The notes under the pieces were generated by a model. That model was not told where the DNA came from. It did no database searches and saw only the letters and a list, made by a program, of their open reading frames with translations. DNA of 64,000 nucleotides from an uncultured Candidatus Saccharibacteria bacterium (GTDB lineage Bacteria; Patescibacteriota; Saccharimonadia; Saccharimonadales; Saccharimonadaceae), in NCBI GenBank assembly GCA_938018005.1, contig CALIJG010000001.1:1-64000 (forward strand), in the 5' to 3' direction. Both the position numbers and the translations under genes were made by a program. Below are positions 26,834-36,436 of the stretch, piece by piece (the stretch's first letter is position 1; every line of letters starts with the position of its first letter).

Positions 26834-27514
26834 TTACATCCCTCCCGAAATCTGCCCATCGCGCACGATGATCTCGCGGTCGGCATAGGCAGCAATGGTT
26901 GGTTCGTGAGTCACCATAATCACCGTGGTACCATATTGCTTAGCAGTGGCGATAAATAGTTCCATCACACGCTGCGAGTTGAGGCTGTCGAGCGAGCCCG
27001 TTGGCTCATCGGCAAACAGCACCTTCGGCTTGATAACCATCGCCCGGGCAATCGCCACCCGCTGCATCTGCCCACCAGAGAGCTCACCGAGCATGTTGCC
27101 CGCCTTGTCGCCCAGCTCTACATTGTCCAGCCAGCGCTGGGCTGCTTTGTACGCTACGGCACGCTTCTCACCATTGAGCAGTAGTGGCAGCGCGACATTA
27201 TCCAGTGCCGTTAGCTCTGGCACGAGCTGCCCAAACTGGAAGACAAAGCCAAAGGCTGTGCGCCTGAGGACGCTCCGCTGATCGTCATTGAGCTGGTCGA
27301 TCCGCTTACCTGTGCAGTGAATCTCGCCACTATCGACAGGGGTAATCGCTGCCAAGCTATGGAGCAATGTACTCTTGCCTGAGCCGCTCGGCCCCATAAT
27401 GGCCAGCACTTCACCGGGCATTACATCCAGCGATACACCGCGCAATGCTTCCGTCTGGCCGAAGGATTTCTTCAGGTTGCGGGCGCTAATGATTGGTTGA
27501 TTGGTTGGTCTCAT
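26834..27514 (-). CDS. ABC transporter ATP-binding protein (LolD/MacB type)
   Basis: 226 residues with Walker A GPSGSGKST, Q-loop FQFGQLVPELTALDN, signature LSGGQMQR, Walker B VLFADEPTGSLD and the H-loop MVTHEP. It powers the permease encoded directly downstream. Its start lies inside the end of the padR-like gene (29-nt overlap), so the three are one operon. Confidence 0.93.
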   Translation of the reverse strand: MRPTNQPIISARNLKKSFGQTEALRGVSLDVMPGEVLAIMGPSGSGKSTLLHSLAAITPVDSGEIHCTGKRIDQLNDDQRSVLRRTAFGFVFQFGQLVPELTALDNVALPLLLNGEKRAVAYKAAQRWLDNVELGDKAGNMLGELSGGQMQRVAIARAMVIKPKVLFADEPTGSLDSLNSQRVMELFIATAKQYGTTVIMVTHEPTIAAYADREIIVRDGQISGGM

Positions 27515-28037
27515 TGGTCAGTTCCTCCTTAAGTTTGGTTAAGCGCGACGTCGTTAGCTCAATCCAGCGCAGGTCTGCCTCCAGATGGTACAGTGCGTGG
27601 TCGATGAGTAGCGTGTCGGCTAAGTTGCTTTCGCGGCGGCGGCTTGTGAGGTCGCGCATCCGCTGAATATGGGCTTGCCGCTGGTTGTCTAGGTAGGGCG
27701 CGGCATCACCTTCGCGCAGGATTGCCAGCACGGTCTTGACGTACATATTGGCCTGCGACTGATGCGATGGCAGCTCGGGCGCTTCCAGCCAAGCCTGCAG
27801 GTCTTGCTTGCCCTGCTCGGTAATGGCATAGCGCACCCGGTCTGGCCCACCAGACTCACTGGTGTCGGCAATCTCCTCCACTTTGTTGTCGCGTTTTAAG
27901 CGCCCCAATGTCGAGTAGACCTGCCCTGGCAAAATTGGCTTATCTTTGCCAAAGAAGCCATCGTACTGCTTCTTCAGCTCGTAGCCATAGTTTGGCGCAT
28001 TCGCCAACAATCCGAGTAATGTATATTGAACGTTCAT
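27486..28037 (-). CDS. PadR-family transcriptional regulator
   Basis: 183 residues from the ATG at 28037 (MNVQYTLLGLLANAPNYGYEL). N-terminal winged helix with the PadR pattern PGQVYSTLGRLKRDNKVEEI and wing GGPDRVRYAIT, then a C-terminal dimerisation helix bundle. It heads the ABC exporter operon, as in drug-responsive PadR-ABC systems. The start has no ribosome site; TATAGT lies exactly 6 nt upstream, and palindromic TATACAC sites overlap the promoter region. Confidence 0.92.
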   Translation of the reverse strand: MNVQYTLLGLLANAPNYGYELKKQYDGFFGKDKPILPGQVYSTLGRLKRDNKVEEIADTSESGGPDRVRYAITEQGKQDLQAWLEAPELPSHQSQANMYVKTVLAILREGDAAPYLDNQRQAHIQRMRDLTSRRRESNLADTLLIDHALYHLEADLRWIELTTSRLTKLKEELTNETNQSTNH

Positions 28038-28043
28038 ATCTCT

Positions 28044-28096
28044 ACTATACACCGAGTGACTAGCGAGTGCAAGCCTTATTATACACTTAGTGTATA
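28044..28096. promoter_or_regulatory. PadR promoter and operators
   Basis: A perfect inverted repeat TATACAC-TTA-GTGTATA (28080-28096) and a further CTATACAC half-site at 28045-28052, overlapping the -10 (28044-28049, minus-strand TATAGT). This fits autorepression by the PadR protein. Confidence 0.65.
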
Positions 28097-28484
28097 GTTT
28101 GGATAAGTTCTTGAGAGACGCAGTGGGTAACGTGAGCATCTACCTCTGTTATTCCGTCCACTCTATGTCTTTCTTGGTAGCCCATTTTGGTGTCTTGTTC
28201 TGCTGCTGCCCTACCCCGCTGCCATCATAAGCCCCACTTACTATCGGCAAACACTATGCCAGTACGCAGCCAGACTCGTTTGCTCATGAGTAGCATACGT
28301 AGGCTATTTGCGCATGATGATATGACGGTCATATATACTGCTCTTGAGTACAAGTACTTCGTTTATTGCATTACTTACCGCCCATAAACCCAGCAAAAGT
28401 AAAAAGGCCAGTCACACTACCGGCCCAGCCACGCAAGGATAACCCAAACGACATAGAGCCCTCAGCTTCTCCAAGCACAACAAA
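28097..28484. other. Intergenic region
   Basis: No gene is seen between the padR promoter and the next terminator. It contains an ACCTCTGTTA word (28142-28151) also found in other gaps. Confidence 0.4.
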
Positions 28485-28512
28485 AAACACCCCAGCAGTA
28501 TCTGGGGTGTTT
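28485..28512 (-). terminator. Terminator of the 335-aa P/Q-rich membrane protein
   Basis: 11-bp perfect stem (28485-28495 with 28502-28512), 6-nt loop, T-run on the minus strand. Confidence 0.9.
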
Positions 28513-28554
28513 GCACACGGTACGTCGAGAGACGATCTATCTCATGGCCAATAA

Positions 28555-29562
28555 TTAGTCGCCAAGGGTATCCATCTTACCCTTGGTGCGCAAGATATCG
28601 CGCAGTTCGCGGACAGATTCTTTGCTCGATGACTGTGCATCTTTGAGCTTGTCGTAGAGCGACTTTGTCAAAGATGTGCTTGGGATCTCGGGGCGCTTTG
28701 GTGAGCTGCTGCTGCTATCACGGTTCTTGTAGTAGTTGACGAGAGCGACATAGTAAGCGCGCATCTCTTTGCGATACTTGATCTGCTCGTTGGCATAGTC
28801 GCGCACGCTGGCGTACTGTGAGTCTTTCATCTTATTAAGGGCGTTAAGGCAAGATTTTTGCTGCTCATCATACTTCTGGCCAGCTTCATCACCAGATGCG
28901 CTGCTGAGTGGCGAGCTGTAGCTCGTGCGGCACGAATTGCTGTATTCTTTGTAGGCAGTAGCAACCGCACCCGATTCTTTGAGCAGCGGCTTGACTTTTT
29001 CGTAATCACTCTTGTACTCTTCAAAGGCTTTCTTGACCTCACTATCGCGCATAGCAGCAGCTTTGCCGAGCTTGTCGAAGTGGTCATCCGCCTTGCGCAC
29101 CACCTCGTTGATTGACGTTTCTGGGTCTGACCTGTCTATATTAAGGCTGGTTGAGTCGAAGCTATTCATCATAGCGTATGCCTTGCGGTAATCCTCGGTG
29201 CTTGGCCCTGAGAATAGTACGATACACACGATTATAATGATGATCAGCACAAATATACCAATCCCGCCGCCAATCAAGCTCCATAGCAAGCCCTTGCTCA
29301 TGCCCTGCTTGGGTGGCATTGGGCCCATTGGCCGGCCTGGCTGTGGCTGCATTGGCTGAGGTTGGCCTGGTGCTGGCTGAGCTGGCTGCTGTGAAATAGG
29401 TTGAGGTTGAGGTTGAGGCTGAGCTGCAGGTGCTGGCTCAGCGGCAGCACGCTTGCTGGCCAGAGCGGCCTTCTCTTCCTCAGTATAAGGTGGGTTGTTC
29501 ATATCAAAGGTTGGAACAGCCTCTGGGGGTTGCTCCTGGGGGGTTGCTGGTTGATTACTCAT
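28555..29562 (-). CDS. P/Q-rich tailed single-pass membrane protein
   Basis: 335 residues, no named family recognised. A disordered cytoplasmic N terminus (1-100) rich in Pro/Gln/Ala, with PQPQPQP runs, one strong transmembrane helix (about 107-133) and an exported, highly charged helical domain of about 200 residues with two Cys. The same plan is seen in the gene at 56991, and the tail resembles that at 53138. AAGGAGAT precedes the ATG. A role in the cell envelope or host contact is a guess. Its polyproline stretches would need EF-P. Confidence 0.75.
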   Translation of the reverse strand: MSNQPATPQEQPPEAVPTFDMNNPPYTEEEKAALASKRAAAEPAPAAQPQPQPQPISQQPAQPAPGQPQPMQPQPGRPMGPMPPKQGMSKGLLWSLIGGGIGIFVLIIIIIVCIVLFSGPSTEDYRKAYAMMNSFDSTSLNIDRSDPETSINEVVRKADDHFDKLGKAAAMRDSEVKKAFEEYKSDYEKVKPLLKESGAVATAYKEYSNSCRTSYSSPLSSASGDEAGQKYDEQQKSCLNALNKMKDSQYASVRDYANEQIKYRKEMRAYYVALVNYYKNRDSSSSSPKRPEIPSTSLTKSLYDKLKDAQSSSKESVRELRDILRTKGKMDTLGD

Positions 29563-29711
29563 GCATCTCCTTGTTAACTTGGCTATTATTCACCATAACT
29601 ATTATACCGGAATAGCAGCAATTGGCCAATATATATCTTGCTGTGGCTGCGCACCCTCCTCTCCTTCACATCCACTCATACAGCACCAAAGAAAGCGGAG
29701 GTTGTTACCAG

Positions 29712-29746
29712 CAAAACACCCCACGCATCCTTGCTGGGGTGTTTTT
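29712..29746 (-). terminator. Terminator of pnp
   Basis: 11-bp stem (29713-29723 with 29735-29745) about 15 nt past the pnp stop. The loop is 11 nt and the stem is A/T-ended on both sides. Confidence 0.85.
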
Positions 29747-29761
29747 GTTGCGAGGCTAGCG

Positions 29762-31879
29762 CTACAATCCGATCATCGTCAGATTAATCTTGCCGCGCTC
29801 GTCAATGCCGGTGATCTTCACCTGCACGGTCTGGCCTTCTTGCACGACATCTGTCACCTTGCCAACTCGGCCCTTAGCGAGCTTTGAGATATGCACCATC
29901 CCATCCACGCCAGGCAGGATGTTTACAAAGGCGCCAAAGTCCTTAATCGTCACCACGGTGCCGGTGTAGGTGCGGCCAACTTCGGGCTCTTCCACCAGGC
30001 TTTTGATCCAAGCGAGCGCCTTCTCAATCGCCTCACCATTGGGGCTGGCAATGGTAATCAGGCCGTCTTCTTTAATATCCACCTCGGCACCAGTTTCGCT
30101 AGTGATTTTATTGATGGTTTCACCACCCTTGCCGATAACAGCACCAATTTTATCTGGGTTAATCTTGAGCTTTTCGATACGCGGCGCATAGGGGCTGAGT
30201 TCTTTACGCGGGCCAGGCAGCACGCTCAGCATGTGCTCCAGGATATGGGCGCGGCCAGCCTTACTCTGCTCCAGCGCCTGGCGCAGCACCTGCACGGGCA
30301 GACCATGCACCTTCATATCCATCTGCAGGGCGGTAATACCCTTGCTGGTACCCGTCACCTTAAAGTCCATGTCGCCAGCAAAGTCCTCGGCATCGGCAAT
30401 GTCGCTCAGTACGTAGGGCGTGTCACCATCCATCATCAGGCCCATGGCAATACCACTGACTGGTGCCTTAAGCGGCACGCCAGCGTCCATCAGGGCCAAG
30501 CAACTACTACACGTGGCCGCCATACTGGTAGAGCCGTTCTGGCTCATGATTTCTGTGACGCTGCGGATGGCATAGGGGAACTCTTCTTCACTCGGCAATA
30601 CCGCCGTGAGGGCGCGCTCCGCCAAGTACCCGTGGCCAATCTCACGCCGACCAGGGCTACCAAGGCGCTTGACCTCACCCACTGTATAACCCGGGGCGTT
30701 GTAGTGGTGCATATAGCGGCGCTCGCCTTCTGTTACCTCCATGGTATCGACGAGCTGTGCGTAGCTGAGCGGCGCTAGCGTCACAATATTCATCCCCTGC
30801 GTCACCCCGCGGGTAAACAGGCTGCTCCCGTGGGTACGTGGCAAAATACCAACTTCACTCGAGAGCGGACGGATTTCTGTGAGGGCGCGGCCATCGGGGC
30901 GAGTGCGCTCCTCCACAATGCCGCGGCGTACATCGTTGTGCAGCGCCAGAGTAAAGGCTTCGTCGTACTCATCACGCACCGCGGCGTATTCCTCGGCGTC
31001 GAGGCCCAGCTGCTCGGCCATGGCCTCGTGGAAAGCCCAGCGAATTTCATTCACAACTTCATTGCGCTCGGGGTATGGGCGGCGGATCTTCTCGCCTAGT
31101 TTGCCATCAACCCATTGGTTGGCTACGGCCTGGATGTCTTCATTTGGCAAAACGAGCTCGTACTCCTGCGGTGCTGGTGCCACCTTGGCAGCCAGTTCTT
31201 GTTGCAGTGTAATCGCTGGCTGCATGGCTTGGTGCGCCCAGGCTATGGCATCGACGATCACCTCCTCGGGTACCTCTTTAGCGCCAGCTTCTACCATGGT
31301 AATGCCGCGCTCGATCCCTGCCACTACGAGGTCAAGGTCGGACTGCTCACGCTCCTCTGGTGTTAGGAAGGCCTTAAACTCACCGTTCACCCGGCCAACA
31401 CGCAGGCCCGCCACTGGCCCATCAAACGGCGTGCCCGTCAGCATCAGGGCGCTGCTAGCGGCAACCATCGCCACCATATCGGGGCGGAAGCTTGGGTCCA
31501 TGCTGAGCACTGTAGCCACCACCTGCACTTCCTGGCGGTAGCCTTTGGGAAAGAGTGGGCGGATCGGCCGGTCGATCAGGCGGCCAATCAGCACCGCTTC
31601 GTCGCTGGGGCGGCCCTCACGCTTAATAAAGCGGCTGCCGCTAATCTTGCCCGAGGCATAGAACTTCTCTTCGTAGTCGATGCTTAAGGGGAAGTAATCC
31701 AGTGTGACCGGGCGGGTGCCCACCTGGGCGGTGCCTAGCACCACCGTGTCGCCGTAGCGCACCAGCACACTAGCCGTCGAACGAAAGCCAACGCGGTTGA
31801 CCTCCAGGGTGAGGGGCCGGCCGCATAGCTCGGTCGTCACAGCAAAGACATCTTTGCCGCTTGGATTAATAATACTCAT
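29762..31879 (-). CDS. pnp: Polyribonucleotide nucleotidyltransferase (PNPase)
   Basis: 705 residues. Phosphorolytic 3'-5' exoribonuclease. Two RNase PH domains (GRPIRPLFPKG in the first; SDIADAEDFAGDMDFKV in the second), then KH (GAVIGKGGETINKI) and S1 (GRTYTGTVVTIKDFGAFVNI) domains. The ATG at 31879 has AAAGGAG 7 nt upstream. Often rpsO precedes pnp; here rpsO lies 4.5 kb away. Confidence 0.97.
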   Translation of the reverse strand: MSIINPSGKDVFAVTTELCGRPLTLEVNRVGFRSTASVLVRYGDTVVLGTAQVGTRPVTLDYFPLSIDYEEKFYASGKISGSRFIKREGRPSDEAVLIGRLIDRPIRPLFPKGYRQEVQVVATVLSMDPSFRPDMVAMVAASSALMLTGTPFDGPVAGLRVGRVNGEFKAFLTPEEREQSDLDLVVAGIERGITMVEAGAKEVPEEVIVDAIAWAHQAMQPAITLQQELAAKVAPAPQEYELVLPNEDIQAVANQWVDGKLGEKIRRPYPERNEVVNEIRWAFHEAMAEQLGLDAEEYAAVRDEYDEAFTLALHNDVRRGIVEERTRPDGRALTEIRPLSSEVGILPRTHGSSLFTRGVTQGMNIVTLAPLSYAQLVDTMEVTEGERRYMHHYNAPGYTVGEVKRLGSPGRREIGHGYLAERALTAVLPSEEEFPYAIRSVTEIMSQNGSTSMAATCSSCLALMDAGVPLKAPVSGIAMGLMMDGDTPYVLSDIADAEDFAGDMDFKVTGTSKGITALQMDMKVHGLPVQVLRQALEQSKAGRAHILEHMLSVLPGPRKELSPYAPRIEKLKINPDKIGAVIGKGGETINKITSETGAEVDIKEDGLITIASPNGEAIEKALAWIKSLVEEPEVGRTYTGTVVTIKDFGAFVNILPGVDGMVHISKLAKGRVGKVTDVVQEGQTVQVKITGIDERGKINLTMIGL

Positions 31880-32038
31880 ATAGAGCTCCTTTCTTGCGGC
31901 AAGTAACAGGGGTGAATGCTCGCATTCATCACTTCCATGCAAGCCCTCAACGCTATCACTGCCGCGTTAATATACTCCCCTTAGTATACCGCATTTTGGG
32001 ATATACTAGTAGTGCTTCGTATCAGACAGCTTCAGAGC

Positions 32039-32290
32039 TTACACGCCATCTGAGCTGCTATGGTCAATTATTACCAGGCGCATTGTATTATCACCTTCAT
32101 ATGTAGTCTGCGAACCCTTGATAGAGAGAATATTTCCACTGCCCTTAATCGCTGCACTGCCTATAAATCGTACGTACGTTGGGCTCAGCCATTCGACACC
32201 ACGTGGCATAACCGTAATTTCTTCGCCTTGATCCCCTATGACAGCAAACGAGACGCCATTCTCCACCTTCTGTGGTTGGTCATAGATCAT
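32039..32290 (-). CDS. Small orphan protein, 83 aa
   Basis: Starts MIYDQPQKVENGVSFAVIGDQG at the ATG 32290; the open frame extends 11 codons to a TTG. The composition is ordinary for a small beta-rich protein, with a Lys/Gly centre. There is no good ribosome site, so the start is unsure. Not recognised. Confidence 0.5.
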   Translation of the reverse strand: MIYDQPQKVENGVSFAVIGDQGEEITVMPRGVEWLSPTYVRFIGSAAIKGSGNILSIKGSQTTYEGDNTMRLVIIDHSSSDGV

Positions 32291-32425
32291 ATACTCACTG
32301 CGTTGAGAGAGTTGTTTCTCCAAAACAGCTTTATCTTAACAAGTTATTCCAGATTCGTCAATCAACCCCTCATCACAACTATACATATCACAGCCTCATC
32401 GCCTCTATCCTTCACCCCTCTCCCC

Positions 32426-32453
32426 CACTACTCTATCCGAGCAATGAGTAGTG
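32426..32453. repeat. 8-bp inverted repeat after the spherulin-like gene
   Basis: CACTACTC (32426-32433) and GAGTAGTG (32446-32453) with a 12-nt loop. No T-run follows. It may be a weak terminator or a regulatory site. Confidence 0.35.
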
Positions 32454-32500
32454 AGAAGAGGATATGTGAGAATTGGTGGCATATGCGGCACACTTGTCGC

Positions 32501-33796
32501 TTAGATCATTGTGTTATCATACCGGCTGCGGTTCTTCGCTTGGCGGCGCTTGCGGCCAACAAACCACCACCAGGCACCACCGCCACCCGCTGCAGCGAGA
32601 ACTACTGCCACAGCGACAAGGATGATAACCGTCCAGTTGGGCCCTGCCTCTTGCTTGCGCACAGTGGGCTGCTGGTGCTTTTTGCTTGACTGCGGCTTTT
32701 TCTTATCCTTCTTTTCGTCCTTTTTCTTGTCTTTGTCGTCTTTTTTCTTCTCCTCGGGCTTGGGAGCAGATTTTGGCGCTGGTGCAGGTGCTGGCGCGGG
32801 CTGAGCTGTTACTTTCAGGCCAAAGGTATCAGCGCAATCAGCCGTGAGCGGCGTCGCTGCACCCACTGGCACATTACCACGTTGGATACTCCCTAGGCCG
32901 GCCAAACCACCCAGCAAGGTAGATGAATCATTATACGGGTTGATGTTTGGGTCTGCCTCCTCGGCTGGTGTGGTCGGGCCACGATCGGAAGTCGTATACA
33001 CCCAGCCAGCATTGCGCTCGCGGGCTTTGGCTACCACCTGAGCCTGCTGCTCGTTGCTGCCCACACTGTGGATGACGTGCCACATTTTGTAGGCGTTGGC
33101 CGGGTTTTTTTCGAAGTTGGTGGCAGTTGGGTGAGTTAGGTCGTAGTAGCTATCACTCAGGTAGCGCGCTGCCGAGGTCTCGGCATTGAGAAATACATCA
33201 CCATAGGGCATGACTGATTCACCGAGGAAGCGTGTGCCCGCATTGTGAATGACGATGGAACCAGGGTGCTTGACCTTGACGTAGTTGTAGAGATTGGCCA
33301 GGTAGCAAGTCTTTTGGCCACTGCTGTGGTTGTCGGCTTCGTCGAAGAAGATCCCCTTCACATTGGGGTAGAGCGCATACCAGCGGTCGATCTCTGCTGC
33401 CACCTCAGCAATATTGCGCGTCTGGCGGCCATGCTTGACGTAGCCAATGTATTTGACACCAAGCGAATCGAGCCGCGCCAGGGCCTTTACATAATCACTA
33501 CTAACCGCCGTGCCAGGCCCACTCGAGGGGTTAACCACTGCAAAGGGCATCTTGCTCGAGACATTAGCCATATCATTCCAATACTGGTTGTTGCCACCCT
33601 GCATGGGGTAGCTATAGGCTGGCATCATGATGGACTGCTGCGGCGCTATGGCACTCGCCTGCGGCGCAAGCAGCTGCCCCAGCACCGCCACAGCGGCCAC
33701 AAACACCAGCACAGCCCGCCGTGCCTGCTGCATACTCCACCGCATTGCCACACCCGTGGACGCCCGTGCTGCGTCTGTCACATCCTGCATAGTCAC
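32501..33796 (-). CDS. Spherulation-specific family 4-like surface protein
   Basis: 431 residues. A signal segment (about 22-49, ending AQASA-like), a domain like spherulin-4 proteins (MMPAYSYP, FAVVNPSSGPG, VKYIGYVKHG, GIFFDEAD), a long Ala/Pro then Lys/Asp linker (about 335-380), a C-terminal transmembrane helix, WWW and a basic tail. Domains of this family are related to glycoside hydrolases in exopolysaccharide loci; FFDE may hold catalytic acids. The start is either GTG 33796 or the ATG 6 nt in; TATCAT lies upstream. Confidence 0.8.
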   Translation of the reverse strand: MTMQDVTDAARASTGVAMRWSMQQARRAVLVFVAAVAVLGQLLAPQASAIAPQQSIMMPAYSYPMQGGNNQYWNDMANVSSKMPFAVVNPSSGPGTAVSSDYVKALARLDSLGVKYIGYVKHGRQTRNIAEVAAEIDRWYALYPNVKGIFFDEADNHSSGQKTCYLANLYNYVKVKHPGSIVIHNAGTRFLGESVMPYGDVFLNAETSAARYLSDSYYDLTHPTATNFEKNPANAYKMWHVIHSVGSNEQQAQVVAKARERNAGWVYTTSDRGPTTPAEEADPNINPYNDSSTLLGGLAGLGSIQRGNVPVGAATPLTADCADTFGLKVTAQPAPAPAPAPKSAPKPEEKKKDDKDKKKDEKKDKKKPQSSKKHQQPTVRKQEAGPNWTVIILVAVAVVLAAAGGGGAWWWFVGRKRRQAKNRSRYDNTMI

Positions 33797-33962
33797 TCTC
33801 TATGATAGCATCTTTGTGCGCAAATGGGTATTATGTTGTGTATGTCACAATGGTTTTGCGGAGGTTTCTCTGTTGTGGTGTGGTGGTTGCAAGCTCTGAG
33901 GCATCAGTCTATTGTCTCCATTACTTCATCCATATTAACTATAGAATGGAAGAATGAAGTGA

Positions 33963-35258
33963 TTACGCTTGCACAATACCGCGAAAGTATTCGTGCACAG
34001 CGCGTTGGTTCGCTTCGAGTACATTAGCCATATATTCAGCACCAAAGACCGTCGCAGCTGTGTTTTGGTCGAAGCAAAAGCCCGTCAGCCTGAGCGGAGC
34101 ATACCCATCGCCAAACTGCCCCCACACCGTACCGGGCGGGAATTCAACACCGCAGTACCGTACTGCATCGGCGGCAAGGAACGTATGCGCCCCATGTGTT
34201 TTGCTGATAAAGCGTTTGCCAGCTATGGCCGTCTCACTCATCACTGACCGACTACTCATCATATATGCCTGGGCAAAGTACGCCTCAACATCTTTGCAGC
34301 CACCCTCACGGAGGCGCACTGCTTCGGTCGGCATAGGCAGATCGCTAGTGCGGTCGGCACCACGAGTGGCAATTTGATTCAGCAAGGCAACCAAGACATC
34401 CGCCGCTGGCTCACCAGTTGACTGGAGCTCTGCATGATGTTCGTCATCCGCCACAAGGCGGCCCGTTTGGTTAGCCGCCATCTTGATAATCTCGCGAGAC
34501 ATCCAGGCATAAGCATTACCATAACGGCTACCCCGCTCGGTAATGAGCTCCCGCTCAGCAGCATCCGCAAGACGCACACCACCAGCATCACAGGCATCCA
34601 ACAGCGCTCGCGCTGATGCGGTGTGGAGATATAGATGCTTGTCTGCATCATTTTGCTCTTTGTAGCAGGCAAGCAGTGCCGTCCCATAGCATTGTAATGC
34701 ACTATTGCCACCATCTTGCTGAACTCTACGCATCAAGACGCGGTCAATGTAGATGCTTGGGTCAAATACACCGATGGAGATCGTTGGGTTGCCAGCGTGC
34801 AAATCCTCAACACCACTTGTAATCTGGTACGCCACCTCTTGTACGCGCCGCATAGCTGGCGACTGCTGGTATGCATCTGCTACAGCCTGGCAAAATTCAT
34901 CATCTGTCAGCCCATCATCCCGTCTTCGGCATAATGTGATGGTTCGCTGCTCGAGGATACGCGCCTTGTCTATCGTCTCGTCCACTGCAACGACTGCGCC
35001 ATTTAGCAGTGGCACTACCTCCTCAGGTATCATATCTGCCGGGCTGCCATCCACTAGATATTCCGCAACCTTATCCCCTGCTGCCATCGTCTCCAAATCT
35101 TGTGCAAACCGCTTTGCCATGCGCGCTGCTTTATCAACCACAAACTGCCGACGCTCCTGCGCAAGCCGCTCAGCTGTACATAGTAGCTCCCTCGCTCTTT
35201 CGTGTGAGGAAGACATTGGCGAAGTCGTTTCAGCTGGTGGTTGTTTTTCTTGGCTCAT
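33963..35258 (-). CDS. Orphan helical protein, 431 aa
   Basis: Not recognised. Predicted soluble and mostly helical, with a Glu/Arg coiled-coil N terminus (about 18-70), six or more cysteines and a C-terminal half with ISKTHGAHTFLAADAV. The start ATG has TATCAT 6 nt upstream and no ribosome site, so it is probably leaderless. Its base and codon use match neighbours. It belongs to a local group of three orphan genes (with 35363 and 36437). Confidence 0.7.
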   Translation of the reverse strand: MSQEKQPPAETTSPMSSSHERARELLCTAERLAQERRQFVVDKAARMAKRFAQDLETMAAGDKVAEYLVDGSPADMIPEEVVPLLNGAVVAVDETIDKARILEQRTITLCRRRDDGLTDDEFCQAVADAYQQSPAMRRVQEVAYQITSGVEDLHAGNPTISIGVFDPSIYIDRVLMRRVQQDGGNSALQCYGTALLACYKEQNDADKHLYLHTASARALLDACDAGGVRLADAAERELITERGSRYGNAYAWMSREIIKMAANQTGRLVADDEHHAELQSTGEPAADVLVALLNQIATRGADRTSDLPMPTEAVRLREGGCKDVEAYFAQAYMMSSRSVMSETAIAGKRFISKTHGAHTFLAADAVRYCGVEFPPGTVWGQFGDGYAPLRLTGFCFDQNTAATVFGAEYMANVLEANQRAVHEYFRGIVQA

Positions 35259-35293
35259 TATTGCATGATAGCGTACAGTGGTTAGTTTTGTAA

Positions 35294-35319
35294 AGCATTG
35301 CGTATGCTATAGCAATGCT
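35294..35319 (-). terminator. Probable terminator of the 185-aa orphan gene
   Basis: 8-bp perfect stem (35294-35301 with 35312-35319), 10-nt loop. Only TTT follows on the minus strand. Confidence 0.5.
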
Positions 35320-35362
35320 ACCACTCCCTTGTGGTGGTGTTTTTCTATTTTTTAATGCAGCA

Positions 35363-35920
35363 CTAGCGAGAGGGTGGCTTGCTGCCCCGCAATTCGGCTA
35401 CCGATACCATGGCTTTTAGGCTCTCAAGCTCACGGTTTGACGCATCGCGCACACCAGTTGTTTCCGCTTCTTTCTGCCCTGGCTTGCGCGGTGGAAAGTA
35501 CTCACACTGCACCCCCGTCACCGCTTTGTCTGGAGCTGTGAAATAGACCTGCTTGTTATTAGCCAAGGTAGTCTCATTCTCACCTTCACGAAGGATGGGC
35601 TGGAGCGTTATTTCTCGCCGGCCATCTCCGCTATCCCGCACTATAATGCGTATTGGCATGTTCAGATAGTGCGAATCAAATTCTGCTTGTTGTGGCAAAT
35701 GCCTCTTGTTTTCGATATCACTGCCCTGGCCAAGCGAGCCATTCTCGCCAGCATCGTTTTTTTGCAATAGCGCACCCACCATCTTGTCGAAGGCTGCTAC
35801 CCGTTCTTCTCTCTCGGCAACGGCAGCGGCACGATCTGCCTCATATCGTGAGGTAATTCCCTCTATTCCCTCTATATCCGCTGTACTAGCGGATCGTGAT
35901 GCTAATGTTAGTTCGGTCAT
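35363..35920 (-). CDS. Orphan protein, 185 aa
   Basis: Not recognised. Helical, charged N-terminal third (TSRYEADRAAAVAEREERVAA), then a beta-rich part (MPIRIIVRDSGDGRREITLQP) and a helical C terminus. No membrane segment. AAGAGGAA lies before the ATG. Confidence 0.65.
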   Translation of the reverse strand: MTELTLASRSASTADIEGIEGITSRYEADRAAAVAEREERVAAFDKMVGALLQKNDAGENGSLGQGSDIENKRHLPQQAEFDSHYLNMPIRIIVRDSGDGRREITLQPILREGENETTLANNKQVYFTAPDKAVTGVQCEYFPPRKPGQKEAETTGVRDASNRELESLKAMVSVAELRGSKPPSR

Positions 35921-36077
35921 ATATTCCTCTTGTTCAAGATTGTTTGTAGGATTATATCCTACACATTTTTAGGCGGTGTGTCAATAGACCCTAGTTTGGC
36001 TCTCAATCTCCACCCTCACCAGTGGAGATATCTATACCCTGTCATCATAGTTCGCTGTACTACCACCCCACCACCAA

Positions 36078-36106
36078 AAAACCTCCCCAACATAATGAGG
36101 AGGTTT
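36078..36106 (-). terminator. Terminator of rpsO
   Basis: 8-bp stem (36079-36086 with 36099-36106) followed by T6 on the minus strand. Confidence 0.85.
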
Positions 36107-36124
36107 GTTTCTCATAGCGGGCGC

Positions 36125-36391
36125 TTATTTGCGCAGGCCGAGGGTTTCAAGCGTTGCTTTGTAGGCATCAAAGTTCGTCCGCTCAAGGTAGCGGAGCAGC
36201 CGCTTGCGCCGGCCGACCATTTGCTTGAGGCCACGACGAGCCATGTTGTCGTGCTTGTTGGACTTAAGGTGTTCTGTCACCTCTTTGATACGAGCCGTCA
36301 AGATAGACACCTGCGCCTGTGGGCTGCCGACGTCGTTCTTGCTGACCTGAGTCAAAGCAATCGCTTTCGCTTTGTTATCCTTAGTAATCAT
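36125..36391 (-). CDS. rpsO: 30S ribosomal protein S15
   Basis: 88-residue S15 (DNKAKAIALTQVSKNDVGSP; QVSILTARIKEVTEHLKSN; HDNMARRGLKQMVGRRKRLL). Binds the 16S central domain. No ribosome site; TACAAT lies 8 nt before the ATG, so its leader is at most a few nucleotides. Monocistronic. Confidence 0.95.
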   Translation of the reverse strand: MITKDNKAKAIALTQVSKNDVGSPQAQVSILTARIKEVTEHLKSNKHDNMARRGLKQMVGRRKRLLRYLERTNFDAYKATLETLGLRK

Positions 36392-36436
36392 ACTGGTGTA
36401 TTGTAGCAGGAGGGTGGCGCAGTGTCAATGTAGACA

